Source of the DNA: Branchiostoma floridae
Taxonomy: Eukaryota; Chordata; Leptocardii; Amphioxiformes; Branchiostomatidae
Length of the DNA stretch: 64,000 bases
Assembly: GCF_000003815.2 (NCBI RefSeq)
Contig: NC_049984.1
Location: forward strand, 27,208,100 to 27,272,099
Direction of reading: 5' to 3'
Shown here: positions 1 to 11,632 of the stretch, piece after piece
Layout of the letters: every line of letters starts with the position of its first letter
Position numbering within the stretch: position 1 is the stretch's first letter
Notes under the pieces: model-generated
What the model was told of the DNA's origin: nothing
The model's database searches: none
Seen by the model: the letters and a program-made list of their open reading frames with translations, nothing else
Position numbers and translations under genes: made by a program

Positions 1-400
1 CACAATCTTTGAATATATTCTAACATAATAATAAAAACAAGGGCAATTTGCAAGAGAAAATACTCTAAAACCTACAGTGCAACAAGCTTTCGCCACCACC
101 CTTCTTCTCCAACTGTAGCTGCGTGACTATGCAACGAAAAATACTGTAGATATTCATCCGCCGTCAAAGTGGCCAGCTGTATAGCAGCAAATGATTAATC
201 GCGAACGGCTAGTTTTTTCTAATTCTTGGGGCACATATCATACAAAAGCAGGAAATAATGCCAGTGATCTAAAGTCAAGCTCTTATTTGACGGATGGTCC
301 CTTTTTGTTATGAACTATTTTCTGGCGGCACTTGTCAACATCTTGTCTGAGGAGGGTATTCGGTTTATGGGTTGGGAGGCTCACATAGGGTTTGTGTGAT
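1..400. repeat. interspersed repeat copy A (partial, runs off window edge)
   Basis: This segment matches 8190-8590 and 24880-25290 by eye. Shared blocks include the CCACC.CCCTTCTTCTCCAACTG block, the ATCCGCCGTCAA block and the GAGGAGGGTATTCGG block. Similarity stops near 400, 8588 and 25290 just after a GAGGCTCACA...GGGTTT end, so that is probably one terminus of the element. The other end of this copy lies outside the window. No terminal inverted repeat or long ORF is visible, so the class is undetermined. Confidence 0.75.
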
Positions 401-1600
401 ATAATTATGCAACTGCGGTTAGGGTGGCCACTTGAAGTAACGATTCTATGCGTCACAGAGCCTGGAAAGGCATGACTTTGAAAACTAGCAACAAGTTTCT
501 CGCGCGCCTTTGTTTCTATTATGGAAAATGACTTAAAATCAAATCTTCATTAACATTGATTTCTTGCAACTTGCTTTATTCCCTGAAGACGAAAACTACT
601 AAAGTTATGATGGCGAATGACGGAATGTTCCAGGCCTAGCCTTTTTAAATTAGGCACCTGATGCACACGTTTGTCATGGCTTATTCTCCAAGCAGAGGTT
701 GGGTCGCGAGGATAGTAGTGGCGTATTTACCGGCTCGCTCCCCTCGAGTCAGGTGAAAATCCCGATATGGAGGTTGTATAACTGGGTATGCTCCAAAATG
801 CCCAAACCTTGTTCAGAGGCTACAAGAATCATCCTCTGAGCCTTTGTAGATTACATTTAGAGATAGAGTATAGAATTTGAATCAGCTACACCTTTACTTG
901 TGGACACAACGTCTCTTGTGTTTTACAGTGTGAGGACTAACATGGAACCCTATTTGCCAACACTTCTTAACTACTGGGAGAAAGGGATGCAAAACAACAG
1001 CGATTCAGAGAGTAAGATGATGACCAAGGAGGCAGCTCTGTTGACTAAACTTCCTGAGGAAAAAAATAGATAGAGGTTGTAACATGTGTAGCTTATTAGA
1101 ATGAAATAAAATGATGTTCTAAACGTTTACTAAAGAAAAGAGTAAATGGAATTTGAGACTGGTGAAGGCAATGCTAAAATAATATCCCAACTTTGCTTTC
1201 GGAAATTGACAGCACACCTCTGAGCCTTAGTTTTATTAGGACCAGGTTACCACCCTGCTCAACGAGAAGTGGCGTAGGTAATTTGCTCCAAGCTTCTAAT
1301 CAACTACTAGTAAGTTCGAAGTTCATTTTGGTTTTAAAGAAACGATTAGAGCAAAAGATTTCTATTATACATTATTCAAGATAAAATACTTTGCATTTTA
1401 ACAAATGAAACCACCAGGAACCGTGTGGTTAAAGCGGTTGATATGGAGGGCTGTATTTTGAACGACTCCCAACGTGGAGCTACCTACTTCCAACTCCAAG
1501 CCTCCTACATCAGATTCTAGAATCTTTGAAGGCGAAGGACGCCATGGACGCAGCGTTTGCCAAGGACATACCACAACATTTTCTTTTCCAGTATCATGTA
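401..1600. other. no supported gene
   Basis: Only short chance ORFs are seen in this AT-rich stretch. Nothing in it resembles a known protein, RNA gene or structured repeat. Confidence 0.5.
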
Positions 1601-1617
1601 CAAAGAGCCAAGCAACA

Positions 1618-2010
1618 TGATGCAATGGATTTGCTGATTCTGCTGTAGAATGGATGAAAAGTTACCTAACAAACATGAGTCAGTCGTCTACATTAACGGA
1701 GCCTTTTCAACTTATAAGGAGACCAAGTCCGGAGTTCCACAAGGGAACTGCCTGGGCCCGTTGTTGTTTTGTCTCTATACTAACGACCTGGCCACCATAA
1801 CAAAGAAAGCCGAACTAGTCATGTACGCCGATGACACCACTCCCTTTGCTTCCGCACCCAGTGCTAGAGCAGTAGGAAGCATCTTAAAGTCAGGTCTCAC
1901 GCGAATCTGGGAATGGGTACAGCCAGCCCCCCCCCCCTGCATCGTTTGTAACCAGGTCATGATGTGGTTTACGTTAAATGCGGTAGCAAATGGTACATGA
2001 AGAAAATTTC
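1618..2010 (+). pseudogene. non-LTR retrotransposon reverse transcriptase fragment
   Basis: The translation contains the RT signatures GVPQGNCLGPLLF (fingers/palm) and YADDT (catalytic Asp pair) in the order and spacing of a CR1/Jockey-clade-type RT. Just upstream, in a neighbouring frame, is EWMKSYLTN, the usual lead-in to the YINGAFS segment, so a frameshift separates the two near 1690. Coding resemblance fades after EWV, where a run of Cs (1928-1936) interrupts the reading frame. Endonuclease and C-terminal parts are absent. This is a 5'-truncated, dead LINE copy; the exact clade is not determined. Confidence 0.85.
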
Positions 2011-2055
2011 CGCCTGCAATTTGACCCAGTTTGAGGTGCTAGAAATGGGTTAAGC

Positions 2056-3539
2056 TTTTATAAATATTCTAGTTTATTTACATAGATAGAAATAAAGTAG
2101 AATTTCAAGTGTTTTCAGCTCAGGGTGACCGTCGAAATCGGGTCGGCCTTCAGGCTGGTTATCATCGGGAACCTGTATGAAGCTTGGTGGGTATCAGCTA
2201 TCGACCATGTTTCATGTACATGTATAAATGTGTGTCAGAACAATCACAATAAATATTTCGGAACATAGGGACTTCGGAGCATAGGGACTTCGGAACATAG
2301 GGCTTGAACCGTGTACACCTAGTATGAGAAAACATGTGGGCAGAAGGGTCCTCAGTATCCTGCCATACTTCCGTTGGCCCAACCACTGATTTTCTCCTTT
2401 TGCACTCTAAGTAAGCCATTTGTCACTTTGCATTGGCTACAGGAATTTGTATTTTAAGACATATACAAATTGATTCAAACTTGTTGCATGAGTGTCAGTC
2501 CTATACAAATCGACCTTACTTGTACCTGTGCAAGTCATTAGTAAGTCACATGTGCAACCCAAGCCTAATTTTTTCCAGAGATTCATATTTTCACTTCCCA
2601 TTCCCAAGGGCCCACCCACTGTGACCCAACAAGCAGATAAGGAAGGGAGATGCTCTTCGATAGCCCGGACAAGCTAGTCCGGGAGTTCGCAAGGAAGAAA
2701 TGGCGACAGGCCATGATATAGTTCCACCGTACGTTATTCGTTTTCTTTTCATTTTAACAAGCTCACAATTAGAGAAATTTTAGGTACAGGACCTTTACCA
2801 GTACCTAAACAAGTTTGATCTGTAAGTTATGAATAGCCAACTGTCTTGTTAGTGAGAAATTATCATCTTTGTAAGAGAATTTACATATTTGAACCACAAA
2901 TTGTCAAAACAAAGTTTTCTTGATTTTTAACTGCAATGTCATCACAATTATCATCTTTGATTTGGAATTTACTGATCTTTTGTCTCAAAAACTGGTGTTC
3001 AGTAGTGCTTTAGTTTGTTTAGGTATTGTACATGTACTAGTATACAGATGCTTGAGGTCTTGACAGATATCTAAACTGAAGTATGGGTATTCAAGTACAC
3101 AGCCCTACTCTGAATGACTCAAAACCTCCTATTAGCAATAGGTAGAACAAAGCACTCTCAAGGATTTTACTACCAGTAAGCCATAAGTTGTAAGTCCTCC
3201 CTTGACATTGGTAATTTGGTACATTTCAGCTACCAAATGTACCAAATCTGCAGATGCGCTGTGGTAATGGAACAGTCAAATGAATGTAAAATATTTCTTC
3301 CTTCCTCAGGTTGTCCGGAAGGGGCCTAAGCAATCACACAATGGAAGGCGAATAGTCCTGTGCCTCGTGTCCGTCAAGTACGACTTTGATGTATCTGCCA
3401 ATCCTAGAGTAGTAATACAACCAATAGAAAATGACTATAGTAAATAGTTATAACTACTGTAACAGCCAAGTATAGATTTTTTTGTCTCTATATAATGCCT
3501 CGGATATTCCTTAATTAGATTACCACATATGTCCAAGTC
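2056..3539. other. no supported gene
   Basis: Intergenic or intronic sequence. A short direct repeat (CATAGGGACTTCGGA twice near 2264-2300) and short ORFs are present, but none has a recognisable motif. Confidence 0.45.
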
Positions 3540-3544
3540 TTGTT

Positions 3545-4080
3545 GTATTTTGATTTTCCACCATGCACATAAATGTTTCTAGAATGGCAATGTAACAAAA
3601 GATGCTCAATCGTTTATATGTTTTCCATTACAAATATTACATTTGTTGCTGTGTGTGATGTTAACTTTTTGTAGCCAGCTGTTTGTCGCAAGATACCTGT
3701 GTAGAATTTTATACTGAAACTCAAAGCATTGTAATTTTGTGTCTTTTGTTACTACAAATGCATTGGGATATGCACTTTCAACCACTTCCAACCTGGTGTT
3801 ACAAATTGTTTCAGGTTTAAAATGCTAGTACAACATCAGAATCATATCTGTCAGTTTACATGTTAACTTATGAGGATCTATCTTATCTGCATTATGTGTG
3901 ATATTTTCAGGATTGCATTTTCTTCTTTTTTAACCAGTTCTTTCCATTTCTGAGGTATTGCTTTTTCAATAATTGACATGGGCTGATCTCTATCCCATAT
4001 ATGTTGTGTAGATTCATTCATACTATAAAAAGTTCTATCATTTTGTAACGTTGAGGTACATGTACAGAATGCATGCATTG
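3545..4080 (-). pseudogene. non-LTR retrotransposon ORF2 C-terminal fragment (L1/Tx1-like)
   Basis: The minus strand encodes FEFQYKILHRYLATN, followed by a zinc-knuckle-like CNIC and, after a disruption, EHLLLHC. That order (FQYK..HR...TN, C-x2-C, HL...C) is the usual region downstream of the RT domain in L1/Tx1-type elements. An upstream piece (residues reading WDRDQPMSI... at 3878-4078) fits the same protein but is separated from it by stops. The copy is fragmentary and surely inactive. Confidence 0.7.
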
Positions 4081-4436
4081 GCCCATACTTTATAACTTAC
4101 AGATGAGTTTCCGATTACAATAAATCTGTTATTCCATACAATTAGAGAGCAAATCTGTCTTTGTGATAATGGTTCATGTTAGATAACTTCTTCCCACGCT
4201 GATATGACATCTTTATAGAATAGTGGGAGGTTTGACATGTCTAGCAGCATAGATGAAAAATAACATTTGAATAAGAAAAAAACAACTCCCCATTTTTAGA
4301 GAGGTTTTCCCTTATAATGTGACCCATGTTGCCTTTAATGCTTTATTCTTGGTGACAAAATTTACCATCTTTAGTTCTTCTTGGGATATTTTTCCAATCA
4401 AAGTTTTCATTTTTACCTTGGGAGGTTTGTTTTGCC

Positions 4437-4772
4437 ACATGTAGCAGTTAACTCCTGGTCCATTTGGTTCTACTTAGCCCTGGACTTCAACCCGTTAACA
4501 ATACATTCCCGCCTCATCAAGATAAGGGCACACAATCCAGCAGACGTAGTGGTCCTGAATGAGTATTTGAACGACATTCATTCGCTGGCGTACATGGATG
4601 GCATAGCATTCGTGTGTGAAGGCACTCATATCTGCGTTTTGGCAGACGTGAAAAACAAACTGGAGAAACGAAGTCTTTGTTCAAATGTCAGCATGAAACA
4701 GTTCGGGGATCGCCTGCAGAGTCATCTGAATGTTATCTCGGCAAGATATGGCCTCGACAAACCAACTAGTCT
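4437..4772 (+). CDS. unrecognised internal exon-like ORF
   Basis: An open frame of about 110 codons has protein-like composition (VVVLNEYLNDIHSLAYMDG ... CVLADVKNKL ... FGDRLQSHLNV) and ends near a region poor in coding signal. I do not recognise the family. The ORF continues upstream and downstream into AT-rich low-complexity translation, so the true exon is probably only the middle. A second short coding-like piece (QQMARELGALLQQIFNK, about 4838-4885) follows in another frame. This could be a transposon-derived protein fragment. Confidence 0.35.
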
Positions 4773-4884
4773 CTATCTCAATCATTTGTTATGTTTAAAT
4801 CTCATACGTGTGCTTGCATTTCACAGAGTTCAAGAACCAACAGATGGCGAGAGAGCTGGGTGCCCTTCTCCAGCAAATATTTAA

Positions 4885-6022
4885 CAAGCAAGTTAACTGT
4901 ATTCAGTTATATGTTCACTTTTTACTAATGAAAAATCGATTCAACAACTGAATAAGATTCAAATCAATCTGATTCAACATCCTAGGGTACAGATACACCC
5001 CATCCAAGTAGGACCGCTCAAGAAGGGTCACGGTCAGTGCCCTTCCCGTTGTTCTACTAGAAACTGTCAATTCCGCTGTGCCAGGAGTTGCTGGAGGAAA
5101 GGCCCTTGGAAAACTGCTTCGGGGAAAGATCAATCAGGGTCCCAGCTGAGAAGATAACAGACCTGGGTCGTGGGTTTCAACCCCTCTTCTAACAAAGTGT
5201 TTTTCCACAGCAGTCTCAAATTCCATATGGTATTACATACAGTTAATACCCTATATATATATAAAACTATCGATACTTTAACAAGAAGTTGGGTGTGGAG
5301 GCAAACAGCTGGAGGAACGGGTACTTTCATGCAAATGTCACGTGCATTAAACCACGGTTCCAAAACTTCGATCCTCAGGAAGTAGCCGTGCCACCAGAAA
5401 CATTGAACAAGCTTACACAAGGCCATGTTGACTTCTGCCCAAAACATGGCATACTGTTGGTCTTGTAAGGGTCATGTTGATGGTGCAGTTCCCCCCATGG
5501 ATTGAAGTCAGAGAGAGAATCATGGTTTAGCCTGATGCACCACATCTGCATGGTTGCAATGATAAATGGATCAGCTAGACGTGTGTAAAGAAAGTGAAAA
5601 ATGGAACGCAATGGATTAGGTACAGAATGTCCAGAATGGATGAAATAGAACATATTTGAACCTACGGAAGGTAAAATGGAGCATCTTGGAAGCTCAGAAA
5701 CTTAACATGAAACTGAAATGAAATTGAAATACCTTAGGAAACGGTTACTAAGAAGTGGCCTGTAACCCAGAATATGTAACTATATATGTTTTGTTTTGAG
5801 AATTCTCTCTCCAGAATGAGGGAAGATTATTTTGTATTCATAGAGTAAAAACTTTGATGTAGTAAACACAGCAACTGCTAACGTTAAAATTGTATAACGT
5901 ATTGGGTAACCCTAAAGCGTATGTTATGTAACCTGATTTTTCCAATACGTGATGTGTAACGTTGTTATACTCAAAGCTGTAGTTAACAATGTAGGGTTTT
6001 TCATGTGTCCATATGTGGCCAG
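4885..6022. other. stretch with small coding-like scraps only
   Basis: Near 5010-5130 the plus strand gives a Cys-rich peptide (GQCPSRCSTRNCQFRCARS). Near 5380-5465 there is a short peptide (VAVPPETLNKLTQGHVDF) followed by a stop. Neither can be assigned, and no complete gene is visible. Confidence 0.35.
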
Positions 6023-6253
6023 CAGTGCTCCTGGGTCCCTCTCCAGGAGAACCCAGAGTTGGAAGCATACCTACATCACTACAGGGAGGCCACTGCTCTG
6101 GGTAGGGGAGTGGCCCAAGAAGCTCAGGACATTCTGATGCAGTACCCGAGGACAGCCATCTACACTGCCCTAGGCCAAGGAAGTCACAAGGCTGACCAGT
6201 ATACCAGCAAAGCCAGCCTGACCATCCCCTTCCCATGTGTAGAGTTTGACAAG
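6023..6253 (+). CDS. unrecognised internal exon
   Basis: A 77-codon exon is bounded by a plausible acceptor (GGCCAG just before 6023) and a good donor (AAG|GTAACA at 6254), phase 0 at both ends. The peptide is hydrophilic and helix-prone (ENPELEAYLHHYREATALG, AQEAQDILMQYPRTAIYTAL). I do not recognise the family, and no partner exon was found nearby. Confidence 0.45.
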
Positions 6254-6987
6254 GTAACACACTGCTCTCATTGATCACTGATATTGTTAAAACCTTATTC
6301 ATCATAACTTATCAAAACAGTTACAGCATTGCAATCATCATAAATTGCATCTTCCTAATTTCATCACTTTCGTCCACTGAACATAGTTGGCTGGGAGGCA
6401 GGCCCCTCAGGACAAGATGAGTGAGACCACCTCCTGCCACCCAACATGACAAACGAGACACGCTGAAGCCTGAAAGGATAGGCGTTGGAAAAACAAACTT
6501 ACAACCGGGAATATGTCAACACAAGCATGGCCAAACCCAGCGTTTCACAGGACATCGCGTACATAAAGAAGATCACCTAGCAACAGCAATCCCTATCGTA
6601 CACATAGATTGAGATCCTGATTGAGGCACAAATCACCATCAAGTGATTGCGATGGTGATGTCGGAAGTGAAGAGATGATGTTCATACAATTAACGATTAA
6701 GCGCACTATCCATCTGTCATCAACAATTGTTCTTGGAACCTTCCCAACTGCTAATCCATCTAGTCATGAAGACGAAGTTCCCAGAACCAAGTTTGCCAAA
6801 ACAGCGTATGTACCGCGCCGATTCCAACAACCAACACTATCGTTACCTCACATGCCAATGTTTAATTATTAGTCATTCTAAAATGTCATACCAAACCAAA
6901 ATATATTGAGGACATTTTAGAGACCCTTGCACAAGGCCTTTATGTCAGCTGCTGACAACTGATTGAAGGGGTTTACTCCCAAAAAAA

Positions 6988-8590
6988 ATTATAACTTGAA
7001 CATCCAACATACCCATCTAACTAAGCTGATCCAGCCCCCACTGAGCCAGAGGCACAGTCCCCGAAGTCTGGGTTTCCAAGAGGCTGGACAGCTGTAACAA
7101 TAGACCTGACTAACAACCCCAGAGTAAGTTGGATGTTCTGCCACAATAAGTAAACATCGACGTTATCATACATGTGTTGTGTCACGATTTGATCCGCCAC
7201 CAATGGTAACGTCTGATTGTGTTAGAGTAGAATAAGATGAGACGTTCACTCTGTGGTTGCCTGGTCAGAACTGATTTGGACAGATGTCGGGTCTGTCCCT
7301 TTATTGAACTCTTATCAGAACCATATGTGGGGTGGCCCTGTCCTAGCTGGGACCACCTATGGCCAGTATTATAGATCTTCCTGTTATCTCATATTGCGAC
7401 GTCCATATGTGGTTCTAAGACTTGTAGTTGAATATTATTTGGGAACCTCCTTTTCTGATCGAATGTTGCAAGCTGTGCTGACTTCATTTCAGAAAGATAT
7501 TGACTTTGTCGACCAGAGTATGACACTTCTCCATCGGAGATATCCATCTGTTGATATGGTCTGCACCAGTATAATGCGTTGATTGATGTTTGCCTCATCT
7601 CACGAGCTTCTGTACAGGACATAAAAAATGAAGAACCAAGATTAGTTGTGTAACAATTTTTCTTTTGCCAGTTGACACGTAAGTTGGTCTGACAATACCT
7701 GTTTTTTTTTCGCCAACAAGAGAAGTGAAGACAGTTGATACACAGGGTCGATTAACACTTAAAAACATAAACACGCCTTCATAGTTTGGAAACACATTAA
7801 AACAATGTTATACACAAATTAGATGTGTGGTATGTTCTACGACTTCGGGAATTTTGTAAAAGTAGACCGATCCGGTCCATCAACACGTAAACAAGATAAT
7901 CCATCACAGATGTCAGCCGCGGCCGGCCTCACACTTTTAATTCTTGAGTCATTTTGTCACGAATTGCGGTCGAGAAAAACATATAAATATCGTCGACATA
8001 ATACAAGGCCCTGGCTAGCATATAAGACTAGAAGTTCGGGACAAAATCTGCGGGTATGGCTAAACTGACGTGTTGGTTACGAGACACATTCCACACACTG
8101 CCTTCCACAGACACATTTTAACATAACATGGCGTGGATAAAGGATACGGCAGAATCGATCCATGTTCTTAACCAAAAATTCGAAAATATAGACATACGGC
8201 AACCACAATCTTTAAAAGCATTCTTCTTACATAATGACAAAAATAAGAGGACTATTTGCCAGGGAAAATGTCATCTTACAGTCCAGGGAGAGCCTACCTC
8301 TTGCCACCGCCCTTCTTCTCCAACTGGAACTGCGAGACTGCGACGGGAAATACTGTACATATCCATCCGCCGTCAAGATTGCCAGCTGTGTAACAAATAA
8401 TTCATCATAAACAGCTTTTTTCTTAATTAGGCACATACTATAACAAAGCAGGAAATAATCTGAAATCGAGCTCTAATTCGATGGATGCTTCCTCCTTGTG
8501 TGGAACTATTTTCTGGCGGCACTTGTGTACATCCTGTCTGAGGAGGGTATTCGGTGGCGCGGGGTAGCGAGGCTCACAACGGGTTTTTCA
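6988..8590. repeat. interspersed repeat copy B
   Basis: This segment is collinear with 23896-25290. Shared blocks in order are the AACATCCAAC block, a long near-identical block around GAGCCAGAGGCACAGTCCCC, the TGTTGCAAGCTGTGCTGACTT block, CCGATCCGGTCC, GATGTCAGCCGCGG and the terminal GAGGCTCACA block. Copy B carries about 165 bp near 7220-7440 that copy C lacks. A small ORF covers GTSFSDRMLQAVLTSF and continues to ..DMVC.SI.R in both copies, so a short coding remnant is possible. Class unknown; non-autonomous DNA element and LTR-type origin both remain open. Confidence 0.75.
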
Positions 8591-8695
8591 ATGCAAACTG
8601 GTTTTGACGTGACTTTCAGTTGCCCCGAACAACGTAATTATAAAACGGCGAATAATGAAGAATGAATCCTTTTCTTGCACATTTTTGCCCCACTT

Positions 8696-8950
8696 GGCAA
8701 GTACAGTCACTTGATAAAAAAAATGAGACAATGATAACAATAATATACATTTATATATGTGCATATGGCAAGTACAGGTCACTTGATTAAAAAAATGAGA
8801 CAATGGTAACAATAATATATATGTGCATATGGCAAGTACAGGTCACTTGATAAAAACAAATGAGACAGTGGTAACAATAATATATATGTGCATATGGCAA
8901 GTACAGGTCACTTGATAAAAAAATGAGACAATGGTAACAATAATATACAT
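8696..8950. repeat. tandem minisatellite, unit about 63-71 bp, 4 copies
   Basis: Four consecutive units each begin GGCAAGTACAG, continue through GTCACTTGAT..AAAATGAGACA, and end ATATGTGCATAT. Units 2-4 are nearly identical; unit 1 is slightly longer and more diverged. Confidence 0.9.
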
Positions 8951-10605
8951 CTGGTCTACTGTGTGATAATTTGTTTCCAACTGTCAAACGTCAAGGGATC
9001 AGGAAAATCCATTCAATGTGGAACCTTCCTTCCAGTTCTGGACCCCATGGCTCGGACCCTACACAGTGGGCCCGCTCCTAATTTACCTCCTTTGTGAGGG
9101 AAAGGCATGACGTGAGAGATACTATGACTCACATTAGTTCTGTGTGGGATTATCAGCTTTAACGAGTAATATAAAATCATGCCACAAAGTTAAATTACGA
9201 CTTACATCAAGAAATTTGTCACAGAAAAGTGTTATCATGCCTATGTTGCTGACAAACTTTGTGCAGACCACATAGCCCGTACCGTGTCATGTAATAAACT
9301 GTTCTAACACAGGGACTATTTCCCTCACAATTGAACAAAGGCAAAAATCATTCCTCTGATAAAAGATAAGTCATCTCCATTAAATGGGCGAAACAGTCGA
9401 CCTATAAGTATGCTCCCAGCAAACACCAAGCTCAACACAACCACAACCTCAGTTAACTTGTATTTTCACGAACTATGAATGTTAAAGTGGCCTCATTCTA
9501 GTCACGGAACATATCCATGTGTCTGAAGCTGGAATGCCAGTCGTTTGAAAAAGGCCTTGACCGATGCCTTTCCTAATTGACTGACCCAGGACAGGGCTGG
9601 GAGGTTCGTTGCCTTACAACAGGCAGGCACAGGGGAGATCAGTGCATAAATAGATCCGTCGTCAGGCATGTTGTAGAGGTCCTGGTGGTGCACTTCAAGG
9701 GTGACCTATGAACTATGTTGTGATTAAAACAAAATTATCTTATACATTTCTTAATCTTGATCCTTTTTGTCATGACTATAATGTTACATAGAAAATATCT
9801 TTATTGTGTCATCACGCCATTAATTCTTTTGTTTTCTTTCTATTCACAGGTACAGAGCTGCACACTACTGCTACCGCTACCGGATACAGAGAAGCACTGT
9901 GAGTGTTCAAACTGGCATTTGTACATGAACAGTTTCTGTCAAACTGATACCGTTCCTTAGCAATTCCATTTACATGATGGCTAGAGAGTTTTGATGACGT
10001 TTTTGGACAAGCACAAGAGTTGAACGGACATTGTAGCCCATGCTCATGATGAGGAACAAGGCCCCCCAGCCAGGACAACCTCCAGCGAATGAGAACCAAC
10101 ACCGCAGTACCCGGTCCCTGAGTCATTATCACAGAACATTTGTATTGCTGCCAACAATATTTCAAGTGAACGCATCATCAGTGCCGACAGTAGCGGATTG
10201 TGCACCGCGAGGATTAAGATACATGATTCATCCACAAGTGCTCAATTGTTAGCTTTAATCCGGCGTGAACTGTTGGCACTAAATCATGGCATTCGCCCAG
10301 CTGACCGGCGTCTGGTCGAAGCAGCTTCGTTAAAGTAAGTTTAAATAAATTTTGAATCATCCAGCGTAGTTCGTAGTGGCATGTGAGCTTGGTTTATACA
10401 GATGACTTTGCCAAAGAATTAGGTCCAATTCCAAGTCCGGGCTTTAGGTACGCACCACTAATCTTGAGGGAGAGGTTATCAGGGAATTTTTCGTTGTTTT
10501 ACAGGGAGGAATTAGGAACAATTTTGGAAAGGAAAAGAAATTGATTAGATATGCTGTATTTGAAATATACTATATAGACCATGCCCATCTATCTGTTTTT
10601 TTTAG
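8951..10605. other. no clear gene; one possible micro-exon
   Basis: A 51-bp possible exon (about 9849-9899) lies between CACAG and GTGAGT and reads as a short hydrophilic peptide. Nothing else in the stretch has convincing coding character. Confidence 0.3.
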
Positions 10606-10965
10606 GGAGCTGTGGTAGTAGGTTTTGGCATGCCTTTACAAGTGGATGGAGTAGAACCAGCAGAAAGCACCAGCACCGCGGCAGAGGACAACCCCACCGC
10701 AGCAGTTGTCCAGACAGCAGAGCACAACTCCACCGCAGAAGTTGTCCAGACAGCAGAGGACAACTCCACCGCAGAAGTTGTCCAGACAGCAGAGGACAAC
10801 TCCACCGCAGAAGTTGTCCAGACAGCAGAGGACAACTCCACCACAGAAGTTGACACCAGACTCGGTACAATAGGAACACTGGACTGGTATCTCACACAAC
10901 CGCAACCTTGCAAGTGTAATACGGGTAGAGCCCATATCGACAACATCTGTTTAAATGATTCTTGG
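10606..10965 (+). CDS. exon with 12-residue tandem repeats, N-glycosylation sequons
   Basis: The exon is bounded by a strong acceptor (T-run then TTTAG before 10606) and a GTAGGT donor at 10966. The centre carries about five copies of a 36-bp repeat encoding VVQTAEDNSTAE, each with an N-S-T sequon, flanked by unique sequence (GFGMPLQVDGVEPAEST before; DTRLGTIGTLDWYLTQ and CKCNTGRAH after). The repeat is a multiple of three, so all frames stay open. I chose this frame because it joins both splice sites and has balanced flanking composition. The function is unknown; a secreted or cell-surface repeat protein would fit the sequons, but no signal peptide is visible in this exon. Confidence 0.45.
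10674..10851. repeat. 36-bp coding minisatellite
   Basis: About five tandem copies of GCAGAAGTTGTCCAGACAGC plus 16 further bases. The first unit is the most diverged and the middle units are identical. Confidence 0.9.
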
Positions 10966-11211
10966 GTAGGTTTCGTAGAAATCAACAGTAGCTGATAAAC
11001 ATCTTGTATGTTTGCTTAGGAGTAGATGAGATAAGAAAGAATAAAGGGATGATCACAGTTAATTAATGACCTGTCAAGTGCATGTGGTAAGAATTTGCTT
11101 ATTTAGTCAGCACCCAGCTAGGAGATTAAAAAAAAGGACCGGAACACCAGTGATCAGGTTTCAGTTGAGAAAGAGAGGGCACACAGAGACAGACAGGATG
11201 TGACAGAAGAA

Positions 11212-11355
11212 TAAGTAATAGTTACCCTATGGGCGGGGCGAGGTTTCTGTATATATCACCAAGCCCGCCCACTGAGGGGAGACTAGAGATCCCCGAGGTG
11301 GCGGGCATGGTGATATACACAGAAACCTCGTCCCGCCCATAGGGTAACTTACTTA
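11212..11355. mobile_element. fold-back MITE
   Basis: Two arms of about 55 bases form a near-perfect inverted repeat: AGTTACCCTATGGGCGGG at the left and its complement at the right, continuing inward through GAGGTTTCTGT, TATATCACCA and GCCCGCC. The loop is about 25 bases. Outside the arms, TAAGTA occurs on both sides (inverted), so the exact boundary and target duplication are uncertain. It has no coding capacity. Confidence 0.85.
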
Positions 11356-11632
11356 GCCCATGGCTACTTCCCCGAACGCTTTTGCACTTATGAAGTTGAG
11401 AAATTCATAAAGTAATGCACACATTTTTTTGAAAATAGATTGAATGGTATAGGTTGTGTCTTGCAGTTACCGGATGCTTTCACTGCAAAGGGACGGGTTG
11501 GCTTCAGCCGTATGATTAATGACATTGTGGCGCCAGAGCATTCCCATGATATTTTTGGTCGTCTGGCCGCCAAAACATTTGCGCCAAAATTTGTCCGCCA
11601 GAATTTGGCCATAGGGTCAGTCACACACTGCC

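Noticed and set aside
5838-6305. 155-codon minus-strand ORF
   Set aside because: It lies antisense to the spliceable exon 6023-6253, which has better splice context.
10589-10935. Minus-strand ORFs across the 36-bp repeat
   Set aside because: They exist only because the repeat unit is a multiple of three; the flanks in those frames have no splice context.
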